Source: Piliocolobus tephrosceles (Eukaryota; Chordata; Mammalia; Primates; Cercopithecidae). From it: a DNA stretch of 64,000 nt. The position numbers and the translations under genes were made by a program. Shown in pieces: positions 33,068 to 44,959 of this stretch. The stretch spans positions 123,500,275 to 123,564,274 of the forward strand of contig NC_045441.1 in assembly GCF_002776525.5 (NCBI RefSeq). The letters run 5' to 3'. The notes below the pieces were generated by a model, which did not search any database, was not told the DNA's origin, and saw nothing but the letters and a program-made list of their open reading frames with translations. Within the stretch, counting starts at the first letter, position 1, and every line of letters starts with the position of its first letter.

Positions 33068-33695
33068 TGACTAGTGTTGGATTCTCATATACAATTACCT
33101 GGTTTTCTATTCTACTTTGATGTCTCAGAGGCAGCTGAAGCCTAATGTGTCCTGCCCCATCTGCTCCTGCTCCAGGGTTTCCCATCTCATTGCTGGCACC
33201 TGCATCCACCCGTTGCTCAGGGCAGAAACCTGGGGAGCTGTGAGCCTCAGATTATCATGGATTGGCCACTGCCATGACCTGTAGCCCTGGACTAAGAAGC
33301 CAGCATAATTTCTCCTCTGTAGGCCTGAAGTGGTTTCTGAACTGGTCTCCCTGCCTCCATGGTTGTTTCCCAGTTATATTGGTTCACACTGTAGACAGAA
33401 TGATCCTTTGAAACAAACAAAATAGTGCACCTGCTTAAAATCCTTGCATGGCTTCCCATGGCACTTTCAACAAAATCCCAAACCCTTAACCTGGCCTATG
33501 AGACCCAATATCTCTGGCCCTGGAGAACCTCTCCAGCTCATCCTAGGTCACCTTCTGCTGTTTACCACACTCTGGCCGCACAGGCATGTAATGTTATTAA
33601 TTAAGTAAGCTCAGCTCTTCCCCACCCCAGGGCTTTGGTCCTGTGGTTCCCTGGCCCAGAATGTTATTTATTTTCCTTCTCATTGAATGACTAAT

Positions 33696-33726
<31 letters not shown>

Positions 33727-33960
33727 CATTTGGCTTAAATGTCACTCCCTGAGGACTGCAATTCCTGGCACTCCCAGTCTACATAATCACACCCCCCACA
33801 TCCACCATCATTGTGTGGTTCTGTCCTGTAGCCGTCTGTACTTTTGCATGCTACCTCCTCTTACATTGTGCTTTATCTATGTATGTGCCTATTTTTGGTG
33901 GTGTGTTTTTCTCTCTACTAAATTATTCCATGAAGGCAGAAAGTGTGTTGTTTTTGTTTA

Positions 33961-35789
33961 CAAGCTTCTGTCTTCTAGGAATCCGGAATTGAGAATCAGA
34001 ATGAATCAGCCTCAGCCGATCGCAGCGCCATTGAAGACAAGTCCACGTGGAGCTGTGGGAATGAGTTTCCTGTGGGACAGAAAGATGTGGGGAGAGCAAG
34101 CTGAGAAACCCACAGGGACAGAGACACTGACCCAGAGATGGAAAGCACACACCTAGATGGAGACTCAGAGAGAGGCAGACATTGTCCTGCCTGCTCTGGG
34201 ATTCTTCCTTATGACGTCTCAGGATGCTCACACAAATCCCCTTTTAGCTTGGGCTAGGCTGAGGGCATTTCCATTCCCTGAAATGGAAATCCATCATTGG
34301 CCTGGTTGGAGATGGAGACAGACAATGGGAAGAAAGGCTCTCTAGCAATTAAGCAAAGAATATACATCTTGAATCAATGCTTGCAACTGACCCTGTGGCA
34401 AATTTCAGGAGCTGGGCCATGAATCTTCTCCATGACTTCATTTGCCTGTATTTGGCTTTGGAAGGCACTTCCCTGGTCTAAGGTCTCTTGAACCGTCTTC
34501 ACGTTGGATTGTGGTTGTGGGTCAGAGCAAGGCCAAGGCTCTGACTGGCTCAGACACCTGTCATTTAACAGCAGAGTGAAATAGAAGCGCTGGAACATGC
34601 TTTCTCTCTTTGCAGCTGCAGCATGTGCAGAAGCTGTCCAGGGCAATGATGAATTTCAAGTTTCTTCCTTTGAAGGACAGGGCCCGGCTAATGTGACACA
34701 TCCTTCCTGAAAATGATGCATTTCTAGGTTTCTGGCTTCAGGATATGTGATTTCTGCAGGGTAAACATGGCCTTAAAGGGGGAAAAATTGTTCTGCTTAA
34801 CTATGCAGAGAATTCCCAGTAGTTCCTTTAATTTGGTTTTCTGAATAGGGCACATTTGCATTCAGTGACTTGTGGCTTTTTAGACTAGCAAATGCATCTC
34901 TCTCTTCTCTGTGTTTCATTAAATGATTAGGTGGTCTCCAAGCTACACTAACATTAGCCAGTACCCTTGAGATTTGGAGGCAAGTCCATCTAGCCAGTTT
35001 GTTTCTTTTTCTTTATAATTTCCTTCCCACATCTTTTTTTCATTTTAAATCCTTTCTGTCAAATGAGGACTGCGGCTCACAAATGTGTGTGGGCACGTGT
35101 GTGTGCATGCAACCTGCAATGCAACAGAGTGGGAATAGGAGAGGAGAGAGGGAAAAGTGTACTAAATCTTGCTTAGGATAAAAAGATTGCCTTGGTCTCC
35201 AGCTGAAATTAGGAGAAGGGAAGGAGGTGAATATTGTTATTTTACATCTTAATTTTTTCTTCCTAGCACATCACATAATACCTGGGTGTTAGCAACACAT
35301 GTGACCAAATGGCTGCTCCCCCATCAATGAAGAGAGGCAGTTCTGAGCAGGGAGTGTATCACTGCCATGGTCACGTGGCCCATGGACCCCAGCCCTGGAT
35401 GAGTGAGGCTGAGACGGGGTGCTGCTGGGGAATTCCCATTCCAGACTGCTCAAGTGAGTGAACACAGGACAGGGAAATTCTCCATACTCCAGCAGCAAGC
35501 CGGGATATTCAGGTTCACCTATGCGGTTGGACATTTTGTTTGTTTCAATCATTTCCAATTATAAATATGGCAGACCAGGAATCGTTGGTTGGGAATGAAT
35601 TGTAAGTAAAGGGTTGAAGCTGCCTCCAAAGAACTCTGAAATTTTACAGAATTTCCTAAAAATGCAATAAAGATTACAAAATAACCCCACAATGCTCTAA
35701 AATTACTACTGGGCAAGACAATCATTTTTAATGAAATGACGTTTGCATCCACATTGTCCTTTAGATCCCTTTAAGTCAGTTTCTTAGAG
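33961..35789. other. Single-copy-looking intergenic DNA
   Basis: Nothing recognised. A short GT-rich patch lies near 35080-35110. Confidence 0.5.
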
Positions 35790-35960
35790 GTAGAAATCCT
35801 GGCTTTGAGACACAATTTTCCCACCCAGCTTGGGCAAGTTGCAACATTGCTAGGCCTCCCTTTTCTGAAATACCTACTTCATCTGGCTGGTAGAAGCATT
35901 TGATGACACAATACATATGAAAGTGTTTCATAAACTGTGAACTATGAAGATATCATTGTT
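35790..35960 (+). mobile_element. MIR SINE
   Basis: Sense MIR-like 'cttgggcaagttgcaacat', 'ctaggcctcccttttctgaaa', 'gtgtttcataaactgtgaac'. Confidence 0.75.
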
Positions 35961-36019
35961 TCCCCTCTAAGCTACTAGCAACTGTTTTCAGCAATGGCTG
36001 ATCAAAACAGTGAACAATT

Positions 36020-36440
36020 AGCTAGGTGCGGCGGCTGACGCCTGTAATCCCAACACTTTAGAAGGCTGAGGTCGGCAGATCACCTGAGGTCCGGAGTTTG
36101 AGACCAGCCTGGCCAACATGGTGAAACCCCATCTCTACTAAAAAAATACAAAATTAGCCAGGCTAATTTTCTAGTGGTGGCAGAGGTTAGGAGGAAGTCA
36201 GCCATGAGCAAGGATGCTGGGTGAGCCAGGGTGGGGTGTGTGCTGCAAGAAAAAAAGGCTCACTCAGAAGGACAGCACAACAGTGTGTTGGCGCACGCCT
36301 GTAATCCCAGCTACTCAGCAGGCTGAGGCAGGAGACTTGCTTGAACCTGGGAGGTGGAGTGAGCTGAGATCGTGTCACTGCACTCCAGACTGGATGACAG
36401 AGCGAGACTCTGTCTCAAAAAACAAAAACATAAACAAAAA
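36020..36440 (+). mobile_element. Alu carrying a 114-bp foreign insert
   Basis: Sense Alu whose left part (36020-36160) and right part (36284-36440) are colinear with the consensus. ACAGTGAACAATT (36007-36019) and ACAATGAACAATT (36441-36453) flank the whole. Confidence 0.92.
36161..36283 (+). repeat. Templated insert in the Alu, with palindromic left junction
   Basis: 36161-36170 (GGCTAATTTT) is the exact reverse complement of the Alu bases 36150-36159 (AAAATTAGCC), spaced by one base. 36170-36283 is then a copy of 31009-31124. The Alu resumes at once with 'tgtgttggcgcacgcctg'. Confidence 0.9.
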
Positions 36441-36454
36441 ACAATGAACAATTG

Positions 36455-36790
36455 AAAATAGTCCAAATGCCAGCAATAAGGTTTGCTAAGGAAATTATGC
36501 TACATCCATAGGTTAGAATTATCTGCAGACATTAAAAAAGACAGCAATGTTTATCTATTGACATGGACAGTTCATCTAAGTACATTATAAAGTAAAAAAG
36601 TAAATTATAAATATATTATATATTATATAAGTATAATACATTAAATTAAAAAGTTGATCTAAATACATTATTAAGTAAAAAGTATATTTTTCTAAAATAA
36701 AACAATATTAATTAACATTTGTATTAAAAGATGTCTGAAACAATTTATATAAAATGTGCTCTTTTCTAGAATAATATGCATCACTAATGA
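36455..36790 (+). mobile_element. Old L1 (L1M) fragment, AT-rich
   Basis: 'gaaattatgctacatccata', 'gcagacattaaaaaagacag' and 'tattgacatggacagttcat', an L1M 3' layout. Confidence 0.6.
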
Positions 36791-36855
36791 ATATATATTA
36801 TATATATATTACATAACATATTATATGTGTGTGTGTGTGTATATATATATATAAA
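36791..36855. repeat. (TA)n/(TG)n simple repeat
   Basis: Alternating TATATA, then GTGTGT, then TATATA. Confidence 0.9.
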
Positions 36856-37998
36856 TGGGGAGAGTGTGGTTTGGAATTTAGATGAACCCATTGTTTAAAA
36901 AAAGAATGCAATTTTCTCTGCCCTAGCAAACTTGGTGGTCACAGAAGGATAGGATACTGGCAGCTTGGAAGGCTGAAGGAAGAGACTTCATGGGAGAATG
37001 AGACCTAAGGAATCTCTAGTCCCTAGGTACCTGGAAATCCATACACATCCCCCTGACCAGCCAAAGTCCCAGTTGGGAAACCATGTGGATATTGCCTACA
37101 ATATGCACCCCCTAAACCCTTGCCCCCAGCCCCTTCTCCCTCTGCCAGGACCACAGACCTTTCCAGGTGTCCCAGAGCCACTTGGGACCATATGAACTCA
37201 ATAAACAAGTGAGCAGCTTCTTCTTGTGGGTTTCAAATGAACGTATGGCAGGACCATCTTCAGACCTGTTGAAATATCTCAACATCCTGCTAAGTTATGC
37301 TGCCAGGAAAGAGACTGGCCCAACTGGATGGCTGCAGCCCCTTCAATAGAACTTTCTGTCACTTGTTCCAGGCTTGGCATGAAGCACAGCTGCAATGTTT
37401 TGCCACTTTTCCTTGAACTTTGTTACCTTTTCATTTAATGATTGCCAGCCTCATGGGCACTCCACCGTGCATGGAGTCGGGTATGGAGGAGTGAGGTGGG
37501 TGCAAAAATATGTCAAAATGTCTCTATCCTCAAGGACTTTATGGTCTAGCAGACGAGAAGAATATATAAGCAATGAATTATGAGTCAAGATAAGATGAAC
37601 AAAAAGCTAAATTGGGCTCTGAATCTGAAATGACTCAGAGCAGGATCTTTGATCTCAATCTCCTGACTAAGCAAAGAAATATATCAGTTCCTCCATAATG
37701 ATTCCATACTTATGTCAGTAGTTTGAGAAAGAAGTTTAAAAATCAACGGCTGAAGAGACTCTTAATGTTTAACTCCCTGCAAATATTTTTCTGAACAGAT
37801 ATTATGACTCTTTTCTAGTATATGTAATCAATACTCTTTTCAAATAGCTTTTGTGAAATTTGCTAGAACGATTCACCTAGAATGTTCCTAGCCCCTTTCT
37901 ATCAGAGCTTGGGGAGCACCTCTCCCTGCCCTCCACAGGATAGCTCTGCAGGGGATCTTAGGTTGAACTTCTTGCAAACTGGTCATTTGGATGTAAAG
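36856..37998. other. Intergenic DNA, nothing firmly recognised
   Basis: 36990-37210 ends in 'gaactcaataaacaagtg', which could be a decayed LTR polyadenylation end, but I cannot support it. Confidence 0.45.
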
Positions 37999-38010
37999 AA
38001 TTGGTGTGAA

Positions 38011-38144
38011 GGGAGGTTGAGACAGGAGGATCACTTGAATCTGGGAGGCCGAGGTTGCAGTGAGCCGAGATCGCGCCACTGCACTCCAACATGGGCCACA
38101 GAGCGGGACTCCATCTCAAAATAAATAAATTAATTAAATAAAAT
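38011..38144 (+). mobile_element. 5'-truncated AluS with target-site duplication
   Basis: Only the right-arm part is present. AATTGGTGTGAA (37999-38010) and AATTGATGTGAA (38145-38156) flank it. Confidence 0.9.
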
Positions 38145-38247
38145 AATTGATGTGAATGGTCCCTTTCCTCTGATAGTGAGCCCCCCACTTTCCTATCTGC
38201 AATGCAGTTTCTTCTAAATGAAATAGTGTGATGATTTTAAAAATTCA

Positions 38248-38520
38248 GGCCTGGGAGGCCAAGGCGGATAGATCGCTTAAGCCAGGGAGTTTGAGACCAG
38301 CCTGGGCAACATAGTGTAACCTTGTCTCAAAAAACAAAAAAAGAAAAAAGAAAATTAGCAGGGGATGATGGCACGCACCTGTACCCTCATCTACTTGGGG
38401 GTCCCAGGCATGAGAGTCACTTGAGCCCAGGAGGCAGAGGTTGCAGTGGGCAGAGATAGTGCCATTGCACCCAGCCTGGGTGACTGCAGTGAAACCCTGT
38501 CTCAATATATAAATAAATAA
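38248..38520 (+). mobile_element. AluJ, diverged, 5' end missing
   Basis: 'gagtttgagaccagcctggg', an A-rich middle linker and 'cacttgagcccaggaggcag'. Confidence 0.85.
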
Positions 38521-40097
38521 TCATAAAAAAATTTTAGGTCTGTGTCTTTTTTTTTTGTTTTTCACATCAAGATCCAACCACAGAAAGTTGGGGACGGTGC
38601 CAAAATGGGACTATCCAAATGGGCTTCCACATGCGACTCAAGTCTGTATTCTCTTCACCTCTCAGCAATGAAAGCCCCATGCCCCCTGGAATGCTGTCAA
38701 GGGGAGGTGCTGGTGGCAGGGAGTGGGACTGCCCAGGCTGGCTTCTCTGGAAGCAGAGGCTAAGAGTCTGGGGTTCAAATGTGTATTAGGGATCAACCTC
38801 CATACAAAGAAGGAGGGGGACTGGGCAGAGGAAGGAGCCGAACCTAGATGATGCTGGTCTCAGAAAACCCAGGCCACTTGGGAGAGCCACGGAGCTAGGG
38901 CTGCACCATGCTAGCCAGCCTTGGATCCCGGCCTTGCTCAGCCACCAGGCACAGCTGCCCTGGGAAGTTGTGACCTCCAGCAAGGGAGCAGCTCTCTATA
39001 GCTGAGGCTGACCTTGAAGTTGCGGACAGCCAGAGGCTATCTGCTGAGCACACTTCCCACGGCTGGGCTACAAGTCCTTCCTTGACCTGTGGCACATCTT
39101 TGTGATGACCTCAGGAAAGAACATGGTGGGGGCCTCAGAGGTCTCTGCTTCCTGAGCCGCTGCCTCTTGCAGCGTACAGGTAGATGATATTCAAGGTTTA
39201 TATGCTCGATGCTATAGCTGCTCTGTGGTTTCTCTGGATGCACCCTGAAGCTACTTGTTCCAGGGTGTGCTAGGACCAGAACCTTCCAGGGCTGCACAGT
39301 CCCACGCATATGGGAGTACTTTTCCAGAATTGCTGTGTTAAATTCAAATGACTTCATTCCTTTCATCAATATGAATCTCAGCTGATTCCCTTCAAACTCC
39401 CTCCCACACGCTTAAATGGAGGCTGTTCACTCAAGGACAACACAAAAGTAAGATTTTGTTTATATCCAAACTCTAACATCACAAGAAGCATTCCCAGGGT
39501 GCCCACCCCATGGGGGGATGTATAATCAACTCACATTCATTCATGTAGTATATGCTGACTTAAAACCCAATGACAATTTAATGCAACTCATATTACGCAC
39601 CTGTTGTGTACTGGGTAAGGTTCAGTGTTCAGTTCCCTGGAATGTAGAATGCACATAATTACCCACTTCTGAGTTAACAAACAACCCCAGGTAAAGGTAA
39701 ATAATCAACAAAGTGAACCAAGGATTATGTATTAAAAGAATTTTGGTGTTTTGCTGATCATATGCCCAGTGGGGTTTGGAAGGTTGCACAACGGCATTGC
39801 TAAACATTCCAATGCCACATTACCACGAAAACACAAGAGCGTCACAAGGTCCAGAAAGACTCCTCGTGTGGACATTGCTTCTTTATTTGCCAGGAAGCAG
39901 TTTAGCCCGAGCAGTTCTTTTATGACTGCAGGAAGTTGAGGGCAAAATAAATCCGGCAGACAACGAGCCCTGGGTCCAGCTGCACTCTTAGGATAAGACA
40001 GGCTGTGAAGAGGGCCCTGTGGCCAACTTCCCAATGAAGCTGTTGGCACAGAAGAGAAGGGGAGCAGAGATCCTGGCTGGCTGCTTTTGTGGGAGTG
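38521..40097. other. Intergenic DNA, mostly single-copy-looking
   Basis: No gene recognised. 38740-38900 ('ctggaagcagaggctaagag') vaguely resembles text at 57550, perhaps an unnamed old repeat. Confidence 0.45.
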
Positions 40098-40105
40098 CCT
40101 GAGCC

Positions 40106-40402
40106 GTTTTTTTTTTTTTTTAAGATGGAGTCTTGCTCTGTTCCCCAGGCTGGAGTGCAGTGGCACAATCTCACCTCACTGCAACCTCTGCCTCTCAGGT
40201 TCAAATGATTCTCCTGCCTCAGCCTCCTGGGTAGCTGCTATTACAGGTGTGCACCACCACCCTGTGCTAATTTTTGTATTTTTTATAGAGATGGGGTTTT
40301 GCCATGTTGGCCAGACTGGTCTTGAGCTCCTGGCCTCAAGTGATCCGCCCACCTCAGTCTCCCAAAGTGCTGGGATTACAGGTGTGAACCACCACGCCCA
40401 GC
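40106..40402 (-). mobile_element. AluS/J
   Basis: Reverse full-length Alu with T-rich tail. A short duplication around CCTGAGC is visible on both sides. Confidence 0.92.
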
Positions 40403-40409
40403 CCTGAGC

Positions 40410-41160
40410 AGCTAGCTATCTTGATAACATCTGCCACCCAAGAGGACATTCATTTTGCCAATTTTATTGTCACCAACAACATAATATTTACTCTTGGAAG
40501 TGATAATACTAGGTGGATCTACTCTCTTCCTACATTAAATGGGAAGTTGATATAATCAGTGAAGCTGCTATAAGCTTCTTTGGATAGCAGAGAGTGTAGA
40601 CCTGGTGTGACAGGCCAAGGCCTTCAGATCTGAGCTTAACAGAGCCTGCCTGTGATGACTAGTGACAGGTGTTTGCACACCATTTTCCACGGGCCTATTT
40701 GGACCGTGCACACGCAACAGATGCCAATCACGTAACGATCATACACAGCTGGGAATAGACCCACTCGTACAAAATGGATCCAGTGGTGATGGTGTCTCCC
40801 CATTCTCGCCTTCATAGCGACGCTTTCAGAGATTCATTAAAGTTTGTTGAGTTTTGATAGTTGAAACTTAAAAAAACAACAATGCATTTACACTTCATTT
40901 ACAGTTTCAAGGTTTCCCAGAGTTTAAAAGAGTTTTGAATAACTTTAATTGCCAAAGTGTTACAACTCAAAAATAGACCTAGCAAGTTTGCTTGGCAGTA
41001 AGAATGCTGCTAATTTGACATATGCCCATACATTTTTGAGAGACAAATGTATTTTTAATCCATTTAGGTGCCAGGGGTACTCCAAGCCTGTACACGTTTG
41101 AAGTAACGACAATCCCTATAGGTCAGTGTCCTCATTCATCAGAGGACAGTGGTCCAACCC
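40410..41160. other. Single-copy-looking intergenic DNA
   Basis: No gene or repeat recognised. Confidence 0.5.
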
Positions 41161-41174
41161 CAGCTGATTTGACT

Positions 41175-41300
41175 TTTTTTTTTTTTTTTTTTTTTTCCGG
41201 ATACGGAATTTCGCTCTTGTTGCCCAGGCTGGAGTGTAACGGCACAATCTTGGCTCAATGCAACCTCCGCCTCCCAGGTTCAAGGCATTATCCTACCTCC
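41175..41300 (-). mobile_element. 5'-truncated Alu with target-site duplication
   Basis: T-tail plus only the 3' part of an Alu. CAGCTGATTTGACT (41161-41174) and CAGCTGGTTTGACT (41301-41314) flank it. Confidence 0.92.
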
Positions 41301-41314
41301 CAGCTGGTTTGACT

Positions 41315-41964
41315 CTTCAGGCACACAGTTTGATGGTTAACCATAACATCAAATACTTGTTCTCCAATGGTTATCAGGGTGTGTAAACTGACTCAATAGC
41401 TCTCAAAAACTTAGCTGAGAGAAAGACTATACTTATGGAAGCTTGCCCCTAGTGTATGTATCAGAGATAGCTCATTAAATACTGTAAATTTACCCCTGTC
41501 TTGAGGCAGATCAAAAGAGCCTCACATTTTGGCTACATTATTTTGGACTATGCTTGGTGTTAAGATTTTTCTGAACTCTGAGGCATTGTGGAGAACAGGA
41601 GCCCCAGGAGACTGTATTTTGCCATACAGGTGTGTACAGTGAAGAATTAACTTTATCCCAACAGAGATCCGGACTTAGTCCCAGCTCCTGGAAGGGAGTC
41701 TCTAAACCTCTGGAATTCCCCGAGTGATCTGAGTGTCTTAGTTATTCATGATAGACGCCCCCGGGGCCACACCTGATTGTTTATGCTAACCATTTGACTC
41801 TGGGAGAGTTAGCCTTGCCAGAAAGACCAAACATATCCTTAGCCAGAAACAAGATACGGTCTTGATTGGAGGGCAAATTGTGTAGCACGCTCAATTAAAA
41901 GAAAAGGCGGACAGACTGTAAGGGGGCTCATCAGGAAACTTCCCCAACAGCAAAGCTCAATGAG
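41315..41964. other. Single-copy-looking intergenic DNA
   Basis: Nothing recognised. Confidence 0.5.
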
Positions 41965-42170
41965 AACAACGTGGGATTTTAAATCCACACCTGAGTTCAC
42001 AACTCTAGTTATGCTTCTTATGAGTGGTGTGATGTTGGGTGGGTCTCTGGAGTTTCCATCTTCTCATCTGTAAAGTGGGGATGGTAATACTAGGGTCACT
42101 GCAGGATCAAATGAGATCAGGTGGGAATGGCTCCCAGCGCAGCCTGACACGTGGTAGGATGTTAGGTCTC
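41965..42170 (+). mobile_element. MIR SINE
   Basis: Sense MIR: 'catcttctcatctgtaaagt', 'ggggatggtaatactagggt', 'gcctgacacgtggtaggatg'. Confidence 0.75.
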
Positions 42171-42300
42171 TTGGAAACTAGAACAACATGCCACCACCAC
42201 CTGGTGGCAAAATTTGGAACTGCAAACAAAAGTCTCCAGAAGAAAGCGGTTTTAAGATGGCTTGCCTTCTACATTCGACTTGATTAAGTAACAGTAAGTA

Positions 42301-42590
42301 GGCCGGGCGCAGTGGCTCACACCTATAATCCCAGCACGTTGGGAGGCCGAGGCGGGCAGATCACCAGGTCAGAAGTTCAAGACCAACCTGGCCAATATGG
42401 TGAAACCCCGTCTCTACTAAAAATACAAAAATTAGCCTGGTGTGGTGGCGGGTGCCTGTAGACCCAGCTACTCTGGAGGCAGAGGCAGAAGAATCGTTTG
42501 AACCCAGGTGGCGGAGGTTGCAGTGAGCCTAGATCACACCACTGCACTCCAGCCTGGGTGACAGAGCAAGATGCTGTCTCAGAAAAAAAA
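42301..42590 (+). mobile_element. AluS, full length
   Basis: Sense Alu from 'ggccgggcgcagtggctcac' to 'gatgctgtctcagaaaa'. Confidence 0.95.
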
Positions 42591-42712
42591 AAAGAAAAGA
42601 AAAATACAAAGAAAAAAAGAAGAAGAAGAAGGAGAAGGAGAAGAAGGAGAAGGAGTAGAAGGAGAAGGAGGAGAAGGAGAAGGAGAAGAAGGAGAAGAAG
42701 AGGAAGAAAACC
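42580..42712. repeat. (GAA/GGA)n microsatellite grown from the Alu tail
   Basis: About 130 bp, nearly all purine, directly continuing the Alu A-tail. The Arg, Glu and Leu runs in the frames are artefacts. Confidence 0.95.
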
Positions 42713-44070
42713 CAGGTTGGGGGTGTACAGCAAGGAGACAAGAGGAGATCTGGAGTTTCTCACATTGTCATAAACTCTGCACAAGTAGACAATGTACAGG
42801 GCCACTGCTCGATCCAAGGGTGTGGCCTTGTATGACATGACCCCTATCTCTAGGCTTTAGAAATCCTTAGCTTTTCCAGAAAAGTGCTTTTTTTGTGGTT
42901 GCCCAAGGAGAATGCTATAGTCATTCTAGCAATGGTGGTCAAGGCCTCCACTAAGTGGGGTGTGCTGATGGTCTGTGGATTCTGCAGGAGATGCACTGGG
43001 AATATAGATCTCTCCAGTCCTGATAACTGAGCAACTATATTTGACTACTCCGGTTTTCACTGGTTGGTCAGGGACCAACGAGGTGGTTCCTGATTCCCCT
43101 CAGTGGAAACCCAAAGGGATCATTGGGAAAATCTTGAGGTATACACAGTGGACACTACATAACTTCAAACAGAATCATGAATTCATGCCGCTTAAGGGTT
43201 TGACTGATGGAAAGTGACTAATATCACGTACAGGGTAGTTCTGGGCTCTGTAGCATTCTCTGAGTAAAAGACAGCGTGTGCCGTACACCATGCACTGAAG
43301 GACTTCTGCATTGCTCACTGCTTTGCAAAGACTTCTGCTTTCCAGAGGCATTGGGCATGGCTAGGGTGGATGGTTTTCCTTTACCAACTCCCCTGTGCCA
43401 GCAGGCTAGCTGAGGCAATGTGACCTAAACAGTTATTGCTGTGTGATGCTTGCTGTTCATAACTGGAACTAACCCCAACCTTGGACTCATCACCCTGTGT
43501 TCTAAAGATATGAGATCACCCACTTAGAGGGAAATGTTAAATAAATGCACTCATGCATGTGTGCACCCCTGTACACACGCACACAAATGGACCTTGAGAA
43601 GCCACAGAAAAATGAACTAAGATAAGTAAAGTAACTTTGTTTGAACTTGAGCAGAGCTGGCAGGTTCTAGGTGCAGCAGATAAGCAGGGACAGCCAGAAG
43701 GACTTGGCAATCTTCTTATCCCTCCTCCAAAGGCAGCCCCTTTCTCTTATCTTTTTTTCTACAGAATGCCAAGAGGGCTTCAGAGGAGCTCCCTCCTGCA
43801 CAGAAGATTTCAGACTTTTAACTGATGCCTCCTTGGTGAGCTGAAGAGGTGGCCACATGTGCTGCCAGCTGTCTCTGGTCCTAGTAAATCCAACATGAGC
43901 CTGGGGTGATCAAGGCCATGTGCAGCAAATCCTTAGCTAATATGTCATGACCTGGCAGAGTCCTGGCAAACAGACCTTTGGGCCTGTGTGGGTCACTGGC
44001 AGAGGGTTTTGGCGAGCTGGGGCCTCTGCTGACCTTGGCTGCTGTTTGGTCTAAGAGAGCTGAGAGCCCC
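42713..44070. other. Single-copy-looking intergenic DNA
   Basis: Nothing recognised. Confidence 0.5.
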
Positions 44071-44086
44071 AGGCTTGTGGGTTTTT

Positions 44087-44803
44087 TTTCTTTTTTAATT
44101 GTGGTAAAATATATATAACATAAAATTCACCATTTTAGCCATTTTCAGCATACAATTTAGTAGCATTAGGTACATTCACAATGCTGTGCAGTTATCATCA
44201 CTATCCATTTCCAGAGCTAGTTTCATCGTCTCAACATGAAACTCTGTTCCCGTTAAGCAGAAATTCCCCTCATTCCTCCTTCCCCACAGCCCCAGGAACT
44301 CCATTCTACTTTCTGTCTCTGTGGGTTTGCCCATTCTGAGGATGTCATATGAATGGTATTATGCAATATTTGTCTGTTAGTGATTGGCTTATTTCATTTA
44401 GCACAACATCTTCAGGGTTCATCCATGTAGCATGTATCAGAATATCATTACTTACTGAGGCTGAATCCTCTTCCATTGTTTGTATCTATATTACATTTTG
44501 TTTATCCATTCTTCTATTAATGGACATTTGTTTTTTTCCCACCTTTTAGCTAATGTGAATAATGCTGTACAAGTATCGATTTGATCCCCTGCTTTCAGCT
44601 CTCTGGGGTACGCACAGGATTGCTCGATCATATGGTAATTTTAGGTCTAACTTTTTTGAGAAAAGGATCCAGTGTTTTCCATCTGCAGAGGCTGCTCCAT
44701 TTTTACTTTCTCACAAGCAATATATGAGGATTTCAATTTCTCCACATCCTTGCCGACATTTATTTTCTGTTGTTGTTTTTCTAATAACTATCCTAAGTGT
44801 GTG
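44087..44803 (-). mobile_element. Old L1 (L1M) with target-site duplication
   Basis: Reverse L1M 3' part ('gtggtaaaatatatataaca', 'gcacaacatcttcagggttc', 'ctccacatccttgccgacat'). AGGCTTGTGGGTTTTT (44071-44086) and AGGTTTGTGGGTTTTT (44804-44819) flank it. Confidence 0.88.
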
Positions 44804-44959
44804 AGGTTTGTGGGTTTTTATTCTTTCCCCCTTGTCTCTTTCTCAGTGTCTCAGGTTTCAGGAGAACTGTGACCCACGCAGGGGGTTTGAGTCCTGGTGA
44901 AAGTGGAGACCCTGTCATCCTGAGAATTGTCCCTTGGGGGAAACCATCCTTTTCTAAAG

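Larger units (their letters stand above)
32215..33068 (-). mobile_element. Chimeric retroinsertion: Alu joined to copied 23.8-24.3 kb sequence
   Basis: Read on the minus strand, the block is: copy of 24306-23770, then a complete Alu, then an A-rich tail. A probable target-site duplication brackets the whole block: GACTGTGCTAGATTCT (32199-32214) and GACTAGTGTTGGATTCT (33069-33085), differing by one indel and two substitutions. The L2 reads on across it. This is the layout of one L1-machinery insertion. Confidence 0.7.
32060..33960 (+). mobile_element. Long L2 LINE, interrupted by the 32215-33068 insertion
   Basis: Left part (32060-32214) and right part (33069-33960) both read as sense L2 in order. 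The right part has 'gcatccacccgttgctcagg', 'tgaactggtctccctgcctcc', 'cacctgcttaaaatccttgc' and 'cctggcctatgagacccaat'. A T27 run (33699-33725) lies within it. Confidence 0.75.

Noticed and set aside
38740..38910. Possible shared unnamed repeat with 53340-53560 and 57535-57780
   Set aside because: Only short words match by eye ('ggaagcagagcct'-like). Not enough to call a family without alignment.
42193..42208. CTCF-like GCCACCAGGTGGTGGT on minus
   Set aside because: Lacks the GGC of the core and may be a chance match in a CCA-repeat-like stretch.
42377..42838. 153-codon frame with a long Leu run, like a signal peptide
   Set aside because: Alu plus GAA/GGA repeat in reverse.
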